Shown: positions 1 through 13,880, numbered from the stretch's first letter. The stretch is 64,000 nt of DNA from Amyelois transitella (GCF_032362555.1 NC_083535.1:2852001-2916000); one strand, 5' to 3'. The notes: generated from the letters alone by a model not told the origin. A program made the numbers and translations.

Positions 1-279
1 CAAAGAAGTAATAAAACCGAAATTTAATTTATCGAAATGTAAAATTACGTGAAAAAGTGCCTTCAAAGGCCTATAACTATGTTCTTGAAGTGATAGTTAT
101 TAAGTATATTTCAAATTTTGTCCCTATTATTCTAAACACATATTTTTTTAATAAATTTATCAATAGTTTGCCTTCAATTACGTATAAACACGCTATTAAG
201 TATTTCCGGAAGAATAGGCAGAGACAATTTTTCAATTAGAACACGAACTCCTGCCCTCTACAACCTTTCCAGGACCTCA

Positions 280-362
280 CCTAATATGTGCTTATTTCCT
301 TAGTCGACTTTAAAAAGAGATGGTGTGCTCCTATTCTAAATATCGGGAACCACACGCTATCA
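280..362 (+). repeat. Repeat family A, 3' fragment
   Basis: TCCTTAGTCGACTTTAAAAAG, taken in part, GTGCTCCTATTCTAAA and GGGAACCACACG match the family A end. It faces the opposite-strand copy at 611-845. Confidence 0.5.
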
Positions 363-610
363 ATCCACACCATAATTACGTTGCTAGGTCATGTTGTCTT
401 CATGACCGAGGTCATACGATTTTTGTCCAATTACGAGAGAGTAATAACCTCCTAGGTATTACGGGCTAGACTCACTTATAGTATTTCCAGATTTAGCCTA
501 TTCATAAGTTTACTATAAGTGCCATTGACGTAGGATATTATCTTCTATCATCAGTTTTTCTATTCAATATTTTTATATTATATTAGGCGTAATACAGAAT
601 GCTAGAAAAG

Positions 611-845
611 TGCCGTGTGATTTTCGGCATTTTAGAATAGAACCAATCTATATTTTTCCCATGGATATCGTAATATCTAAGGGATAGCCTTATAAAATTA
701 GTATTCCTCTTGTAGGCGATGGGCTAGCAGCCTGTTACTATTTGAATTTCAATTCCATCATGAAGCCATACAGCTTAACGTGGCCTTTCAGTCTTTTCAA
801 GACTGTTCTATCTACCCCATAAGGGATATAGATGTGACTATATAA
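611..845 (-). repeat. Dispersed repeat family A, near full length
   Basis: About 235 bp from CCGTGTGATTTTCGGCA through CCCATGGATATCGTAA and GATGGGCTAGCAGCCTG to CCCATAAGGGATATAGATG. The same order of blocks recurs at many places in this window in both directions. It resembles an abundant lepidopteran SINE-like repeat; it has no coding content. Confidence 0.7.
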
Positions 846-1905
846 CAAGCGTTTTAATTAACAAATTATTGTAATAGAAACATATTTTAATAAAATTGGT
901 TACTTACATTGCACTATAGCTTGCCTGGCCTTATATTATGAAATATAATGTTTGAGTTAGCTTTATTTTGGAGTTTTCTCGACCTTGTTATTAGTTTGTA
1001 TTCTCAATCTATTTATTAAATTTTACTGTTATTATAAACATATTATTAGTGATATTTTCTCATCATATATAAATATAATTAGATAGTTTCATAACAATGT
1101 TTACATTCAAATCATGTATAGGCATTCGTAGCCGCGTAGCATCATATGAAAGACTTCAACGATCACTCTAAATTATTATAAATGATTTAAAATTATAAAT
1201 ATCAATTCTTATAAGTGCACATTTTACGTATTTATTTATAATGGAGAAAACGGAGCTAAAATTCACAAGACTAAATGATGGAATTCAGATTCAGAGACAG
1301 AATAAAATATTTTTAGCCATATTTGTATTCTGTGGATTATTGGGCATTGAATTTAACCGATATCGGTGACCAAGTTTGATAACAAAATAAACGCATAATT
1401 GGTTTTAATAATCCCACGAGAATAGTATTTTTTTCTGAAAGATACATAAACACAACTAGGTTAGTGCGAGTGCAAATTTCCAGAAGAGTCAATTTCAAAA
1501 ATCATGAAGACCTGACAAAAGAAATAAGTACTGAAACATGTTTTCGCATTTATAATAGAATACAGTTGGTATAGGTACCTTATACATTCTCAGTTCTTGA
1601 TTTTTGTGATCCGTGTGTATCGTGAAAATACACCGAATGCCGTTTCATAAGCGGTGAAATGATAAGTTAAAGTTTCAGATTCACATCAGCTTGCCTTAAA
1701 AGGCGTTCCCCTAAATGAAAGCGAATGTTTTGTTAACCTAAAGTTCAACTTTTCTAACGTACTGGTTTTTAATATCTTAATAGGATTCTAGTTCTAGTCT
1801 TTCTTATTCACAAATTTCGATTGTCTGATAGGTAATTGTTTTAAAAATCATATTACAAATAGGTGTTATAAATTCGATTCAATGTTCAAAAAAATCAATA
1901 TAGGC

Positions 1906-2080
1906 GAACTCAGTGGCGCAGCGGTCGTGCGCTTGTCTGTGACACCGAATCCCGGTCAGGGCATGATGAGAAACGAACTTTTTCTGATTGAGATGGGGTC
2001 TTGGATGTTTAACTATATAAGTATTTATTATAAAACATAGTATACTTCGAGGCTAACTAAATCTGTGTAATCTATTCCGT
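1906..2080 (+). repeat. tRNA-derived SINE, older copy
   Basis: The head is CTCAGTGGCGCAGCGGTCG with a damaged B box (ACCGAATCCCGGTC). The tail (TACTTCGAGGCTAACTAAATC) matches the tail of the copy at 52022-52265, so both belong to one family. Confidence 0.65.
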
Positions 2081-3080
2081 AGGTATATACTTATTATTTG
2101 ATAAACGATTTTTTTTCCATACACCTACCATAATATCTTACTGATACAGTTGGAGTAATGGTAGGATTTCTATAGTGAGGATAAACATTTCTGCAATAAA
2201 TAACCCCGGTATACATTTATTTATTAGCTTTTATCCTGTGACCGACGGACATTGTTTTTCATCTTAGTTCGCCATACATCAGCAACAAACTTAATCCCGG
2301 CCAGGCCGGCACGCCTTCAAATCCGATTACTGTAGAATCGGGTGCTCTCGATAAATCGTCCACTGTCGTCGGCATCGATTCGTTACGATTCGATTTACCG
2401 AAAAACTTATTGGAGGAATATGCCGGCGGCTTTGGACTAATGTTGTAAAATAATGGGAGTCTAGAAGAGCAACTTAGTACCTACGTATATACTTAGTTTA
2501 TCTGCAATGAGTGTGACCCTAGTTTCTTTAAAGTAAGAGAATATTGACTGATCTTTCACTTTACATAGTCAGGGTCGCACGCCAAGTCTTCTCACGTACT
2601 TAGTAATATTTTTAATAAGAATTCTCAAAGCAGCAATTACTAGTATATAAACATATAAGTATTCATGTCATCTTAAGGACACCAAATGACTCTGAATGTA
2701 AATGAATAATTATGTTGTTTGTTCCATTGCTTCTTCTACACGATTATTTCAACAATTTATTACTTTTTTACTTATATACAGTCGTAGAAGTCTGCTTTAT
2801 CTTATTATTAATCGTTACCTTTATCTTCTTTTTCTCGTTGCGTGTTGTTAGCACATTTGATTAAAATTTTGACATAAAACAATACTTAGGATGTTTTCAC
2901 ATTTTTATAACAGAATCACTATTTTTTTTATATCTTCACTATATACAGAATAATTATTTCTTCACAGGGTTAAAAACACTACTGTAAAGTTTGTAAAATC
3001 CATAGTTTGAGCTAATATGTTATTTAAGGCCTCGCGAGGAGTCCCGCCGCGCTGCCATCGACTCAATGCCCATATTAATG

Positions 3081-3205
3081 AGCGCATGTATCAGGCGCGA
3101 ACGTCTTCTTCCTTGGGTAACGCTTGACGGGTCAAATCGGTGCCCACCCGCCTCGTCGTGCTTACACGTCTTTGTCCCTAATGGGGTAGACTAAATACAT
3201 AGGAC
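3081..3205 (+). repeat. First copy of a diverged direct repeat
   Basis: It begins AGCGCATGTATCAGGCGCG and continues through CGCTTGACGGGTCAAATCGG and TGCCCACCCG to GGGGTAGAC. A second copy is at 3448-3585. The two flank a CCCGGGCTTTGCACGGGTAG element at about 3250. Confidence 0.6.
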
Positions 3206-3447
3206 AAAGTTAATAATGAACATGCTTAACTTTATAAAATACCAGTGACCCGCCCGGGCTTTGCACGGGTAGCATTTATACATATGTACACCTTTCTCAG
3301 GAAACCATCTTTCCAATATTTCAAACACGAACAAAATCCGTCCACTACTTTACGGGATTAGCGCATACATACAGACAGATAAAATATAGTGGAATATAAT
3401 GATGAAAATATGGAGGAACGTCATTGCGATTTTTTTCTACTACCTAT

Positions 3448-3585
3448 AGCGCATGTATCAATGCATGCGCAAACGAATTCTTGCTGGGTAAAGCTTGACG
3501 GGTGAAAGTGGTGCCCAGCCATCTCACCATGGTTACTCGAGAATAGCGTATTACGACTTTATCCCATACGGAGTAGACAGAGACA
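3448..3585 (+). repeat. Second copy of a diverged direct repeat
   Basis: AGCGCATGTATCAATGCATG, AGCTTGACGGGTGAAAGTGG and TGCCCAGCC match the copy 367 bp upstream. Confidence 0.6.
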
Positions 3586-6500
3586 AGACTCAAATTGATA
3601 ACTTCTTTCGTACATAAAAGTTTGCAAGGAAATGTTTTTATGTTCCCGTCGGTGACGAACACTTGGACAGTTCAGCTGCAAGGCTTTATCAAATGTAAAA
3701 ATATTTTTTTATAATAGGTAGGAAGTAGGTTTTTTAATCTGGCAACATACACGTGAACGTGCTGAAAACAGAGACTTTTAAGTTATCATCCATAAAGCGT
3801 TTTAACTTTTTTTGCTGTCATTGTATTTCATAGACGAAACTATTCCATATTTAAATCGTCCTATATAACTGGCTGTCACCGGGGCCTGAGAACGGCTACT
3901 GGGGCCTTTAAAAACTGCCCGAGAGATGACAGGAGATGGCCGGGTAAGAATTGGGCTGTTTATTGAATAAACAAGGACGAGATGGACGGGCGCGGGTGTC
4001 GGGTCCATTGTGATGGGATGACTCGGGCGTTCTCCTTAGGGATCCGCGGTGTATGCAAATCTCGGAAAAAAAAACTTAAATAAATAAAAACATTTCACCG
4101 ATTGAGCCTTTAAGCTATTAGGTATTATACTATTGAGGAATAGGTAGTAACTTAAAGATACTTAATATTAAGCAGTTGCATTGTATTCACTTGGTTCAAC
4201 ATGTGAGAAGTAATAGTACCTAATTCTGCCATACTTGTTTTCATTTGACAATAGTTATGAAATATTTTTTTTCCACCTACAAAATGTATATAAAGAAATT
4301 CTGAATTGATGAAGGATCTTAATTAATGCATAGTAAATAAAAAAATAATATTATATCCATGACAATTCTATTACATTCTTAGAGAATCTCAAACTTATTT
4401 TGAGAGAATTTTATTTAAGGATCCTAACGGAACCATAACCATAATGCGTTTCACCCTTAGTGGGTTTTAATAATAAGCCCGCCTCCCAGTTTCGACGTGT
4501 TGATACGTGGACGAGCATCTCACTAATCAATTGTCCTCTCAGAGGTCATTATAAAGAGTAAAGAAAAAAAAAACTCTGACAGGGCTTTGATTCCAATAAT
4601 ATTTTACATTTGCCTCGCAGTCTGACGTTCGGTCTTTGTCCAGTTCAAACTCTGCTAGTTGAAATGGCATGATTGGCTAGAGATCTCATCTAGCTGTTGA
4701 ATCACTTACATTGTAACGTAATAGCTTCTTATCTTCCCTTTTTCTCTTATTCTGTCGTTAAAAACAAAGATAAGACATAATTTAGCCTTGTAAACGTTCG
4801 TGAAAAAGGAGCTGGTCAGTGTGAGCCTATTTTTAAACTATGTTCTAACTTAACTGTCGAACGAAATTCATCGTGACACGCAATAAAAATCAAATAATTT
4901 ACCAGCATCAAGAATTAATATCTATCTTTTTCCATTAATTACCGTTAATTTTAAGAATCCAGCGCATCGTAACTCCGAAAATATCTTTAAACGCATAACT
5001 TTATATTATGATTAAATAATTATAATCAGGACATATTACACAAATTGAATTAGTCTCATTTCGCTCTTGGACATAATATTTGACCAAAGTGCACTTACAA
5101 TCTTACTTGTTCAATTAACTCGTCCATTGTAAACATCAAACTTATTTTCTTTAGGTATTGGCATTTGATGAGGATGCATAAAGAATTTTAATTAATTTGC
5201 CGGCCGCGGTTTAACATGCAACGACTTTTAGTTATTTGTTTTTATTTTCTTATAATACAAATTAAAACAGATTTAAAATATTAATGGAATATTCATAATC
5301 AATAATATGAAATAGGAATATTTGTAGGTACATTTACGTACCTACGGTAAAATAAATTTCGGACTTTATTAGTTTTGCTGCATGTTAAGCAAATAAAAAT
5401 ATGTCTTTGATAATAATTCTGCATGAGATTACCCACCTACCACAAAAAAATTTACCCGTAAAAATGATTCATTCATACTCCCAAGCAAGTGTTGCGGCTA
5501 CACGGTACACCACAAAAGACTAATCGTTTGTTAGACAACAAAAAACATTGCACAAATGTTACGGTCCGTAATTAATAACAATAGAAATCATATTTGTGAG
5601 ATTGTATCGCGATTGAGCGGTCAAACAAAAAACAATCGACAAAGTCTACCACGCGATTTTAAACAAAGATAAGTAAGAGATGGTAAGGCGTTTGATCTTC
5701 TAGAATGCTTGGAATCAATCATGTAGGTGGTATGGCAACGTTTTGTTCCATAAGAGTGATTTGCAAGGAAATAATGAAAAATGAGGAAATCCTGTTAAGA
5801 CATTAAATACTTATAGGTAGGTACTAAAAATGAATAATCGTTATAATAAGACATCGAAATAACATTAATTTTATTATCCCGCCTATTAAAAGCGCTCTCT
5901 ATTAATGGCATTATCACATATAACAATTTCAACTTTAGAACTTCAAATAAAAAATAAAAACTGCTCAATATTTGAACATTTGTCTCTATCTTCTACATAT
6001 TATTCACTTTTAGTGCGGCCAGTTATGAGGCCATAAATAATGCCATTGAACACGTCAAAATACGAATTTGACTTGACTGTCAGAAAACAACAGAAAAAAA
6101 GTTAAAGCGTCCGCGGAACGTTGTTTAATCAGCCCGCGGTCAATATAATTTATAAAGATTGATTGCAAACAAAAACTAACAACTATATAGCATTGTTTCC
6201 AGCGCCAGAAGTAGCGAGGGACTTAACAAAGTCATGGATTTCTTTATGGATGGATAGAGAATTTGGTTTTGATAAGTAAACTTTTATATTCGTAACAGTA
6301 TAAATATTTCATAATAAGATTTGTTAGTTAGTATTGTGCATAATTAGATTGACTTAAAATATTAATTTAAACCTTTTTTTTAAGGACGACTTAAATAATT
6401 ATTATTATTCAAACTTTTGCTGTTCATTTTCTAATAGGGTTTTTTTCGGTAAGTTAATATCTACCTACGTTTACATTTATGGATTGAGTTATTATTTTTC

Positions 6501-7115
6501 TTAAACACTTCCCTTTTTCTCTCTTCACATCACGTCTGTTACAACTACAAGTCTATGACAAAGAGGTGAGGGTCTGGAGTGTGTTTGGACAGTGACAGAT
6601 GTATGTTGGTCGGCTGTAAACATTTAACACCTCTGTTTAATAATCGTGGCGGACGCGTTTAGGTGCGGGCGGACACGTGGGCTGTGCCACAGATTATAAC
6701 TATAATTGTTCGATATTCAATCTCGAACGTAATACCTACCTACCAACCAGTATCTTTATCTTAATCAAATCTTTGCCTATTCATACATAGCTATTTGTAA
6801 AATTTTGTAGATTGTATTTTTTACATAGTTTATTTCGTAAAGATAGTTACCACGAAAGAACAACATGCCAAGAAAATTTATGAAAATGTTAAGTCGTCAG
6901 AACTGTTTTTAGAGAAATCCGATAATATATATCAGTTCATCATAATCCAGCACCTTCATCACTCAAATATAACTCTCAATTTTCACTTTCAATAAATAAG
7001 TTAACTTATTCTTCCACGATACGTTTAGCCAATGATCGTTCGTCGTCCGGAGCGCACTGTCCGCTCTTTTGATCATTTTCCCGCCACACCATCGAACAAT
7101 ACTCAAATGATTAAT

Positions 7116-7129
7116 ATGACCGCGGTCAT
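7116..7129. promoter_or_regulatory. 14-bp perfect palindrome in a CpG-rich block
   Basis: ATGACCGCGGTCAT is its own reverse complement. It sits in a GC-rich island at about 7010-7150 with few TA-rich runs, suggesting a protein-binding site. Confidence 0.3.
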
Positions 7130-7573
7130 CGCGTGCTCTATGCCCTAACACTCGCACCATAGACTACAGGAATCCAACCCTATTAATATTTCATCAAACA
7201 GATGGAAGAATGTGTCTCGATAATATTAATAGTGATCTCGATTTCTGCTGTCGGCTCCATTTATAAGTTTTATTCGGTGCGTGTGATTGACAAAAAAAAA
7301 AAGAATTGGAAACTTCTTTTTGATATTTATTTATATTGGTTGAGATTTTGATGTAAAATATTTTCATAAACGCAGATTCTTTGAGTGTTGATATTTAGAA
7401 CTATATCCTTTTACAAAACACACAAGGAGACATTGTGAAAGTCATCATTTTTGATTGGAGAGGAATGTTTGAAATATTTGATATATTTTGGAGTAGATTT
7501 AATATTTATTTATTGTCCGTGGATTGTTACTCTTATATATCTCTGGTTCCTAGGTTATGGTACAGTTGTGTAT

Positions 7574-7660
7574 CTTTGAAGCGCAGTGGTGATGTATATT
7601 GCGTCTGAGTCTTGAGAACCCAGGGTTCGGTCGCCGGTATAGTCAATCTAAAATTCGTCT
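7574..7660 (+). repeat. tRNA-like SINE head
   Basis: GCGCAGTGGTGATG (A-box like) and AACCCAGGGTTCGGTCGCC (B-box like) are spaced about 35 nt apart. There is no complete cloverleaf, so this is a SINE fragment rather than a tRNA gene. Confidence 0.4.
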
Positions 7661-10084
7661 GATTTATCTATTCTTATTAAGGTTTTAATTACGTCATTGT
7701 ATAATATAACCCTATGGAAATCGTTCGATATCAAAAATTCGAACCTCGTAAAGTTAGAAATACAACCATAGTCCTTATACTTAGTTAACAATGAGGCGTG
7801 TAAGATGATTTACTATCCAGTTATAACTTACATGTACCTTCTTTTTTCCTTTACGGCATAGCAACAAGTGGCGAACTTTTTCAAATAATTCAGTTGTATA
7901 GATACTGACAAAAATATTTCAAATAATAGTACTGAAATATTTTAGGACACCTTTTTCTATAGAAAAAAAATTTAATATCTACATGCTAAGTATTGGCCCA
8001 TTTTCTTGATATTTATCAATATTTGTTGAGAAAAACCCTGGATAAAAACTCAGTTAAGTTATATAGTATTTTTGTCACTTAAAAAATCTTTATGATTTTT
8101 TTATAAGGCTTTAATTGGCGGAGCTTGCTTGTTTTTAACATTAAGGTTCAATAAAATTTTCAATAAATACACACACTTACCATCATTTCGCCGGCTCTCA
8201 GTAACGTCTGATCGTTTTCATTACCTTAATTCGATTCTTATTTACTTTAGTGTCGTTAGTCAGGCGATGCTCGCTGTAATCCCGGATAAGTGGTCATTTC
8301 GTGAGGATTATGTGTGTAATTTATCAATTTTTGTTGTAACCGCAGATATCGGCTATTGTAAGTATTGTAGCCTTAGAATTATTACACCGCCGCGGTTACA
8401 TGCAAACGGGGAGAAACTAGTTCTATGTTATAAATGTTCTATAATTTATAACAAAGTATTAAAGCAATGTATATTTAATCCCCGATCGATGAGAACGGGT
8501 GTTAAAGTTTTAGGTGTTTGTTTTTTTCCACAAAGTAAGTTTTAGTAAAACAGAAACATTGTCAATAATGATACATCTAAACGTTATAAGTAATTGACTA
8601 AGTTAAGGGTTTAAAAAAATACATATGTTCTTTTAGTGTTTGTTGTTAATTACTGACTATAAAGACCTCTATAATTGACTTGAAAATATTGAGACGTCTT
8701 TAATTAAATGCAGAAGGCAAATGATATCTCTTCAATACGATGCTGTTACACGAAAACTTAGCATTTGACTAGAAGTATACCTAACGTACCACACTATATT
8801 GCGTTTTATGAAAGATAACTTGAATAAAATACCTCAACAAGATAAAACAAATGTTAGAAAAATGATTTTGGTCATAGTTTGCTTCGTTTTTATACCATTT
8901 TTTGTATGACACTGGTGCTATTAATAACACATTACCTCTCATATTTCCAGCAGAGATACTTCGATATCTATTTAGTCGAGTCAATCATTATATAGTGATG
9001 ACATCATCGCAAATAAATAATGAAGGATCATAACAAATATAAGTACTTAAATTACCGTAAAATTAGTTCATTCGTTATATTCTTATTTTTGAAACATACA
9101 TATTTTATTAAAGGAATGTAGGTCGGCAGTTTGATCAGATACAAAATTGTATCGTGAGAAACGCAAACGATATATGCGTGTGCGCCGACATCAGTGACAT
9201 CTATATTACTGCCATCTATGTATCCATAAGGTAACAACTAAAACTTCCCGACGATCTAATTACATCTTTAGCTTAATTAATATACGTTTCAAATTAGGAT
9301 AGCTGCAGTGTATGTGTGTACAGTGTGTTTGCGATGCGCGAGAGTCACTTGTGTCAATTCTTTCATTCTTTCAGCTCGATCATGCTTTGTTTGGATATTG
9401 AATAAACAATGTCAGTTTCTACGTGTGTTATTTGGAAAATTCGCTATTTCTATTCATTTACCGCCATCATTTTATTTATTGAAGCGGCTTCTTTGTAGCA
9501 AGGACAACGAATAGCTTCATTATTTATTTAGAGACATCTGTTACTTACACTTAGAAATGTGCTTATATATAAGTCACATTATTTGTACAACTACTAAGTA
9601 TTATAACTTTTGGCTCGGTTTTGCCGTTCTGCCAGCGATGTCAAAAACACAGAATTCATTTTAGTATTGTATATAGGTAGTTCCTCTCTTTATACACTCT
9701 TTACACTCTTATTTTTAGCTACATCAAAAAGAACGTTGCCTGCTTATCGCTAAGTCACTCAATAGATTCGTACCTACTACTTAATTCAACTATCGTAACA
9801 TCAATATACTTATTATAGAATCTAGCCAGATTTTTTCACTTTTCACACTTGAGACTAAGATATTATTTTATAACTTATTAAAAAATAATTTCTTCAACGC
9901 GGGAATAAAATGGCAAGGAATAAGCTTCTTTACATGATTAATAGTTGGAAATAACCAATGAATATTTACGCAACCTAAAAATAAAGAGTGAAATATTATT
10001 TCAATTTTTACTGAATAAAGCGCAGGAAACATGATAATGAGATTTTTATGCGAGGCGTAGTTTTCATAGAGGTTTAATCTTACA

Positions 10085-10245
10085 TATACATACGCTCCCG
10101 TGGGAATTTAAAAATAAAGTACTTTGTTACTCCTAAATGTTTTGTCTTTGCTAATGCCAAATACATATCATCAAAATCGGTGCAGTAGTTTGTGAGTTTA
10201 TTAGTTCAAAACAAAATTGTATAACATTAGTGTGGATATTATTAT
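10085..10245 (+). repeat. Retroposon tail fragment
   Basis: CGCTCCCGTGGGAATTT ... TCAAAATCGGTGCAGTAGTT is the familiar end of an insect non-LTR tail. A similar end, CTTAATCGGTTCAGTAGTT, is at about 10905-10990. A weaker one (AGAAGATTGGTTTAGTAG) is at about 16260-16370. Confidence 0.5.
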
Positions 10246-11599
10246 TTTCTTTGCGTGGGGGGTTAAAAAAAGAGTGTGAATGGCGGCAGGTGTGTGAGCG
10301 ATGCGCACGCGCGGCGACGTCCCGCTGTGCGTGGCGGCATTACGCGATGTTGCAGATGCCTTTGCAACAAACTCGTCATATACAAGGAAAATAATTAAAA
10401 ATAATTCATCCGCTTATTACTTAATTTGAAATTACTAGCTGTTGAAATAATGAGAAAATAATATGAAGCCCTTGCGGCGAGTACTAAGGGGACCAATACT
10501 GGAAGAGTTTCTGCAGCTGGTGCATCTTCTCCTACCGTCGATTTGTTTGGTCGAAGTACCAGCACACTTTTGGGGAGAGTGTGTGTTTTGAGGAGCGTTT
10601 CGTTCTGTTCCTTGAAGCGGACGCTAGCCTCAACAGGGTTATGTGCTCAAGTGGTTTCTAGCTTTTTGACAAATACTAATATATTAGATATCACTTAAAT
10701 GTTACTTATTGAAATGTAAAATGATGGGGAATGATGCCTGCGAAAGCCTATTTTCTGAATTAAATATTGATTTTGATTTTGTTGAAATGGAAATTTCAAT
10801 ATAGGTACTCATGTATAAGGATAGAGGCATTATAACACATGATTTCCCAAAATAAATCAAAAATACAAAAAAAAAAAAACACTTACGCACGTACACTTAC
10901 ATACCAAGTTTCATCTTAATCGGTTCAGTAGTTTTTATGTGAAAGGGTAACAAACATCCATAGTAGTCCATCCATTAGTAGGATTATATAGAAGGTAGCA
11001 ATTAAGGTCTTATAAGCCTTGGGCATTATACGTATTATTGCTCTTTACTTAATGAAGTTATTTTATAGACTGTGAATTAAATTATGAAGCTGCTATATTG
11101 AAACCTAGGGACCTATTTAATGTACTTTTTTACTACGCCATATATTCTTCATATGAGTACTTAAGTTGCATAAGTTATACTTATTTTAATGTCTTGTGAA
11201 GTTATCGATGAAAATGAAGGGATTCTATTCTGTAAAGAATTACTTCATTTCTATGTCGTGTATATGGTAAAAGGCGTGAATGTGAACACGACGAAGTACT
11301 GTTTGGAAGGCAATTTTGCATAGCTACATGTAGACGTGTGTGAAGACGAAAAAGGATTAACTTTCTCACGCAGAGCCGACGGCGAAAGCTAAGTTACCTA
11401 GGTATTATAGATACTTACACAGGATAGTTTTAAAATAAAGTTTTCATTTATACATAAAAATATGCATTGCATTGGTTATCTCATTAAAAAAATCGTAAAT
11501 GCCTAGTTAAGAAAATATCTACTTAGGTATATGACATAGGTCCAGTTAAATTGGATAATTTATGTAAAAAAATCGAGTTGGTAGATTCAGTGCCTCAAA

Positions 11600-11885
11600 G
11601 TAATCGAAATTGGTATCAATAATCTCGATTATTACTACGCCCAAACCGTATTCCATCCGGTCTCGATATATCGATATTATAAGCTATTCCTGTCGCGGCA
11701 ACAAACGCAAATAAATGGAAAGGCCCCGAGCGGCTTCGACGAATATTAACACAAGTTTTAATTAGTTTAAAATTTTGTTTGAAAACGCTATGAATATTTA
11801 AAAGGGGCTCGCCGACCGTTAAATTTACTACTTTCCACTCATCGGTCGGTATCGAATCGCCGGCTCTGTCCGATGGACGCAATTA
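11600..11885. promoter_or_regulatory. Candidate conserved non-coding element
   Basis: A block of balanced composition, with no poly(A/T) runs, repeats or splice-bounded frame. It contains homeodomain-type cores (TTAATTAG, GCAATTAAA) and paired ATCGAT-like sites. Such blocks are typical around insect developmental genes; this is inference from texture only. Confidence 0.3.
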
Positions 11886-13769
11886 AACCCGAAAAACAGA
11901 ACTAGCATGGCATTATTAATATTGAGAAACAACTGGCGCCTGCGGCTGTTTTTGAAGAAAAAAAAATTGGAATTTATACGTCAATAAGAGTTTGTTGGGC
12001 ATTATCGTAAAATGTGAATAGTGTTTAATAGTTGGCACAAGGTAAGCCGCTCCTATTAACGTGTGAGTTATATGACAGTGGTGATGTGCCGCCTGGAACT
12101 ACGACTAGGAGCGCTGCCCGACTCTCCTCCTGCTGCTACTCACAGGGGCTGATCAGCATCAGAACTATATATATGGATTATTTGAAAGTGTTAAGTGCAA
12201 AAAACAGTTACTTGTCAAGTGGCGAGTGGGTACTTGAAGCAAGACAATTTTTTTTTATAAATTCATGCTAGATTCCTTGAAATTATTTTGTAGGTGGTGC
12301 TAGTTAGGGCGAAGCTGCGAGGTGCTAGGTAGGAGTTGTATTTTTGGTTAGTCCTTTTTCTGTATTTTTGGCTTAATAATGATTCAATTGATTTTATAAC
12401 GAATCTAGTAATAGAGATAGATTACGAATCTTTAATACAAGTAAAAAGTGAGTCTCATCGTTGCAATTCACGTGGTTAGTTGCATCGAGGACGTACTTAT
12501 AGAAAAAAAATTTTGGATTTGTTAAAGCGGTTGAAAATGAGTTTAAATTCATTAAATAATATATAAACAAAACGCGCAAATATCGCGAGCAACCTGCGAG
12601 CAGTCTGATCAATTTTAAATTTCCTCAACACTTAATTAAGTACCTACTTACTTACTTCAATGATGTATTTCTTTGTTCAAGGCATCTGCTGTTAATAATT
12701 GTAATTTATTTGTTTTCACTTTGCCAAGATATATATGCCTACAAAATTTACATCTATAAGCGTATTTTTATGTAAGTAACGAAAGCTTTCAAAATCCCCA
12801 AAATCAAATCAATAATTAATATACATCCTTTTCCATTTAAGAGTATTCATTTTTATATTAGAAATGGATGTCTAAAACAATAATAGACGCAGGTCATTCT
12901 TTCCAATATGCAATAAATAGAGTAATAATGTGTGTTGAAGCGCGCACGCGCAGCGGGGGGCGGCAGTATGGCCCTTAATTGTTCGTAATTAGCGCTCCGG
13001 CGCTTGTCCCTTCTTCTTTATGGGCTGTTTATTGCTTAATATGTTGTGATTGTGTTTCTGATATCGAGCAACCCATCCCGAATGGGAACTCGATCGATTA
13101 GGTGTAGAAAGTTTTACTTTTATGGAAATTCGAGTATACTTAATAAGGTTTCGGAGTGCGTCATAAAAATGATTGTATGGCGTGTGTACCTAAGTACTTC
13201 CTTATGGTGATGGAAGAAAGTCAATCTCATTTAAAGACAAAAAAATGGTAGAAATTGCAGTGTAAATTGTTAACCTACCTAAGTAGATACCTAATTTTAT
13301 GATAGGGATAACTATTTTGTTTTAATATTTCACAAACATAAACACACATCTCGCAATCCATTTAATTATATCTTATAATACTTAACAGTTTTTGTTAGCT
13401 ACATACTTATAAATAATAACGACTTTTAATAATAACCGTCGGTCTTTGAAAATAATACAATCTTAATATCAAATGAAAAGTACTTAGATACTTACTTACC
13501 TACGAAATTGAAACTGTGAGAAAGACTTAATTACGAAAATTACGAAAAAGTTAATATGAAAAAGAAAACTTAATTCATTTATGGTTTTTACACACAATCG
13601 TGAGATAAAAGGATTGACAGAAGGTGTTCTAAAGGTAGCTAAAGTCAGTAATAATAGCCACGTAAAGCGAATCACGAAGAGTCAGCGTTTTAGCACAAGA
13701 AAACCAAACCACGCTACATACGTCTATACATATAATGGTCCATGAAACCGCCTGAAATCGCCCTTACAC

Positions 13770-13847
13770 TCACACTGTGACGTCAGTACGCACACATCGA
13801 CGCCGTGACGTCACACAGAGCAAAGCCACGCCCCGCCCCGCCCGCTG
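13770..13847 (+). promoter_or_regulatory. CpG-rich promoter-like patch with paired CRE sites and GC boxes
   Basis: Two perfect TGACGTCA palindromes (13778-13785 and 13806-13813) lie 28 bp apart. They are followed by overlapping CCCCGCCC-type GC boxes at about 13827-13844. The patch stands out from the AT-rich surroundings. It directly precedes the candidate Awh start exon, so it may be the Awh promoter; the factors named are motif inference only. Confidence 0.4.
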
Positions 13848-13880
13848 ATGACAGGGGCTGCCGCGTACGAGACGAGTATC
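13848..13880 (+). CDS. Awh: Candidate first coding exon of Awh
   Basis: ATG at 13848 opens eleven codons (MTGAAAYETSI) that run into a perfect GTAAGT donor at 13881. The exon ends in phase 0, which is what the LIM1 exon at 20628 needs (its first codon is ACG). Joined, the protein reads [22 protein letters not shown] and would be 283 aa, close to the usual Awh length. The ATG sits directly downstream of CRE-like sites and GC boxes. Against it: the ATG context (C at -3) is weak, the donor lies inside a 14-bp palindrome, and the implied intron is 6.7 kb. This is inference; a cDNA is needed. Confidence 0.35.

Larger units (their letters stand above)
1..13769. other. Gene-poor flank
   Basis: No gene found. 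It is AT-rich DNA with family A repeats at 280-845, SINE pieces at 1906 and 7574, a direct repeat pair at 3081/3448, and retroposon tails at 10085 and 10905. Higher-GC islands lie near 2270-2460, 7010-7150, 10250-10380, 11600-11885 and 12940-13010. A stop-free run at 8129-8545 lacks an ATG start and any domain and fits chance. Confidence 0.6.

Noticed and set aside
3802..4008. Minus-strand open frame rich in Ser/Pro/Val
   Set aside because: Short, no motif, no adjacent splice signals in phase. It lies just after repeat sequence.
8129..8545. Stop-free run of 138 codons on the plus strand
   Set aside because: It begins with TTG, has no domain, odd composition and no splice partners. A run this long is about what chance allows in 64 kb.
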